Part shown: positions 30,083 to 30,276 of the stretch, piece by piece
How positions within the stretch are numbered: position 1 is the first letter of the stretch
Layout: each line of letters opens with the position of its first letter
NCBI GenBank assembly: GCA_026983815.1
Contig: JALSTJ010000427.1
Location: forward strand, 1-30,276
Direction: 5' to 3'
DNA length: 30,276 nt
Source: Flavobacteriales bacterium
GTDB taxonomy: Bacteria; Bacteroidota; Bacteroidia; Flavobacteriales; Flavobacteriaceae
Made by a program: the position numbers and the translations under genes
The notes under the pieces: generated by a model
Seen by the model: the letters and a program-made list of their open reading frames with translations, nothing else
Database searches by the model: none
Told to the model about the DNA's origin: nothing

Positions 30083-30276
30083 ATGGAAGAATCCGAAATA
30101 AAAATTTATAAAACTCCAGATGGAAAAACATCAATTGAAGTAAAACTTAAAAAGGATACCGTTTGGCTATCTCAAAAACAAATGGCAGAACTTTTTGATA
30201 AAGACAGTGACACTATTGGTTTACATTTGAGAAATATCTATAAATCGGGGGAATTAGACAAAAATTCAACTGCCGA
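30083..30276 (+). CDS. RhuM family protein, N-terminal part (truncated by window edge; cassette 4)
   Basis: The frame opens at the ATG at 30083 and runs off the window after 64 codons. The visible sequence (EIKIYKTPDGKTSIEVKL, then 'TVWLSQKQMAELFDKDSDTIGLHLRNIY') is the standard N terminus of RhuM/virulence-associated proteins: a short strand pair followed by a helix-turn-helix-like region that selects an operator. RhuM proteins are frequent in mobile and defence regions and in type I restriction loci; their role is unclear. It begins about 70 bases after the site D core, so it is probably the gene of a fourth cassette. Confidence 0.88.
   Translation, partial: MEESEIKIYKTPDGKTSIEVKLKKDTVWLSQKQMAELFDKDSDTIGLHLRNIYKSGELDKNSTA

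Overview
The window is a low-GC chromosomal segment of a Bacteroidota bacterium, most likely in the Flavobacteriia. The evidence is the dcw cluster type (PASTA-tailed FtsI, FtsZ ending in NSFLFDNVD), a Bacteroidota-type putative porin, a DUF4301 protein, and recurrent promoter elements of the TAnnTTTG type. No rRNA, CRISPR array or recognisable insertion sequence was found.

Layout. (1) 1-1211, plus strand: the tail of an M1 aminopeptidase overlapping rnpA, which overlaps yraN. (2) 1241-3303: degenerate repeats between convergent genes, then a minus-strand outer-membrane porin. (3) 3304-3646: a structured intergenic stretch with a ~94-nt long-stem hairpin and a terminator. (4) 3647-9951, minus strand: a tightly coupled restriction-modification/defence operon. 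It holds a nuclease-methyltransferase fusion (HsdR_N + HsdM), a DUF1016 nuclease, a two-TRD specificity subunit, and an OLD-like ATPase-TOPRIM gene broken by one frameshift exactly at its ABC signature. No HsdR translocase is present. (5) 9977-23069, minus strand: the dcw cluster mraZ-rsmH-ftsL-ftsI-murE-mraY-[murD remnant]-ftsW-murG-ftsQ-ftsA-ftsZ. The murC gene is missing, murG and ftsQ overlap in its usual place, and murD is reduced to its C-terminal domain. (6) 23072-23716: a divergent AT-rich promoter region, tRNA-Met(CAT), tRNA-Ser(TGA) and a terminator. (7) 23763-26014, plus strand: DUF4301 protein and a SAM methyltransferase, overlapping by 1 nt. (8) 26033-30276, plus strand: an integron-like gene-cassette array.

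The array is the most unusual part. Three ~130-bp imperfect palindromes follow the cassette genes (DUF4268/NucS-like nuclease; Crp/Fnr regulator plus NTF2-like protein; FRG-domain protein), and a RhuM-like gene begins after the last. Each ends in a GTTRTGT-like core. The 7-bp left element of each site matches the core at the far 5' end of its own cassette better than, or as well as, the adjacent core (7/7, 6/7, 7/7). That is what circularisation between G and TT predicts for attC sites. Most arm mismatches become G-T wobbles on the bottom strand, as expected for bottom-strand attC folding. A Bacteroidota promoter just upstream points into the array, like an integron Pc. No integrase lies in the window.

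The two accessory regions (restriction-modification operon and cassette array) flank the conserved cell-division core. The loss of murC and most of murD from that core implies relocated, split or altered peptidoglycan precursor synthesis.
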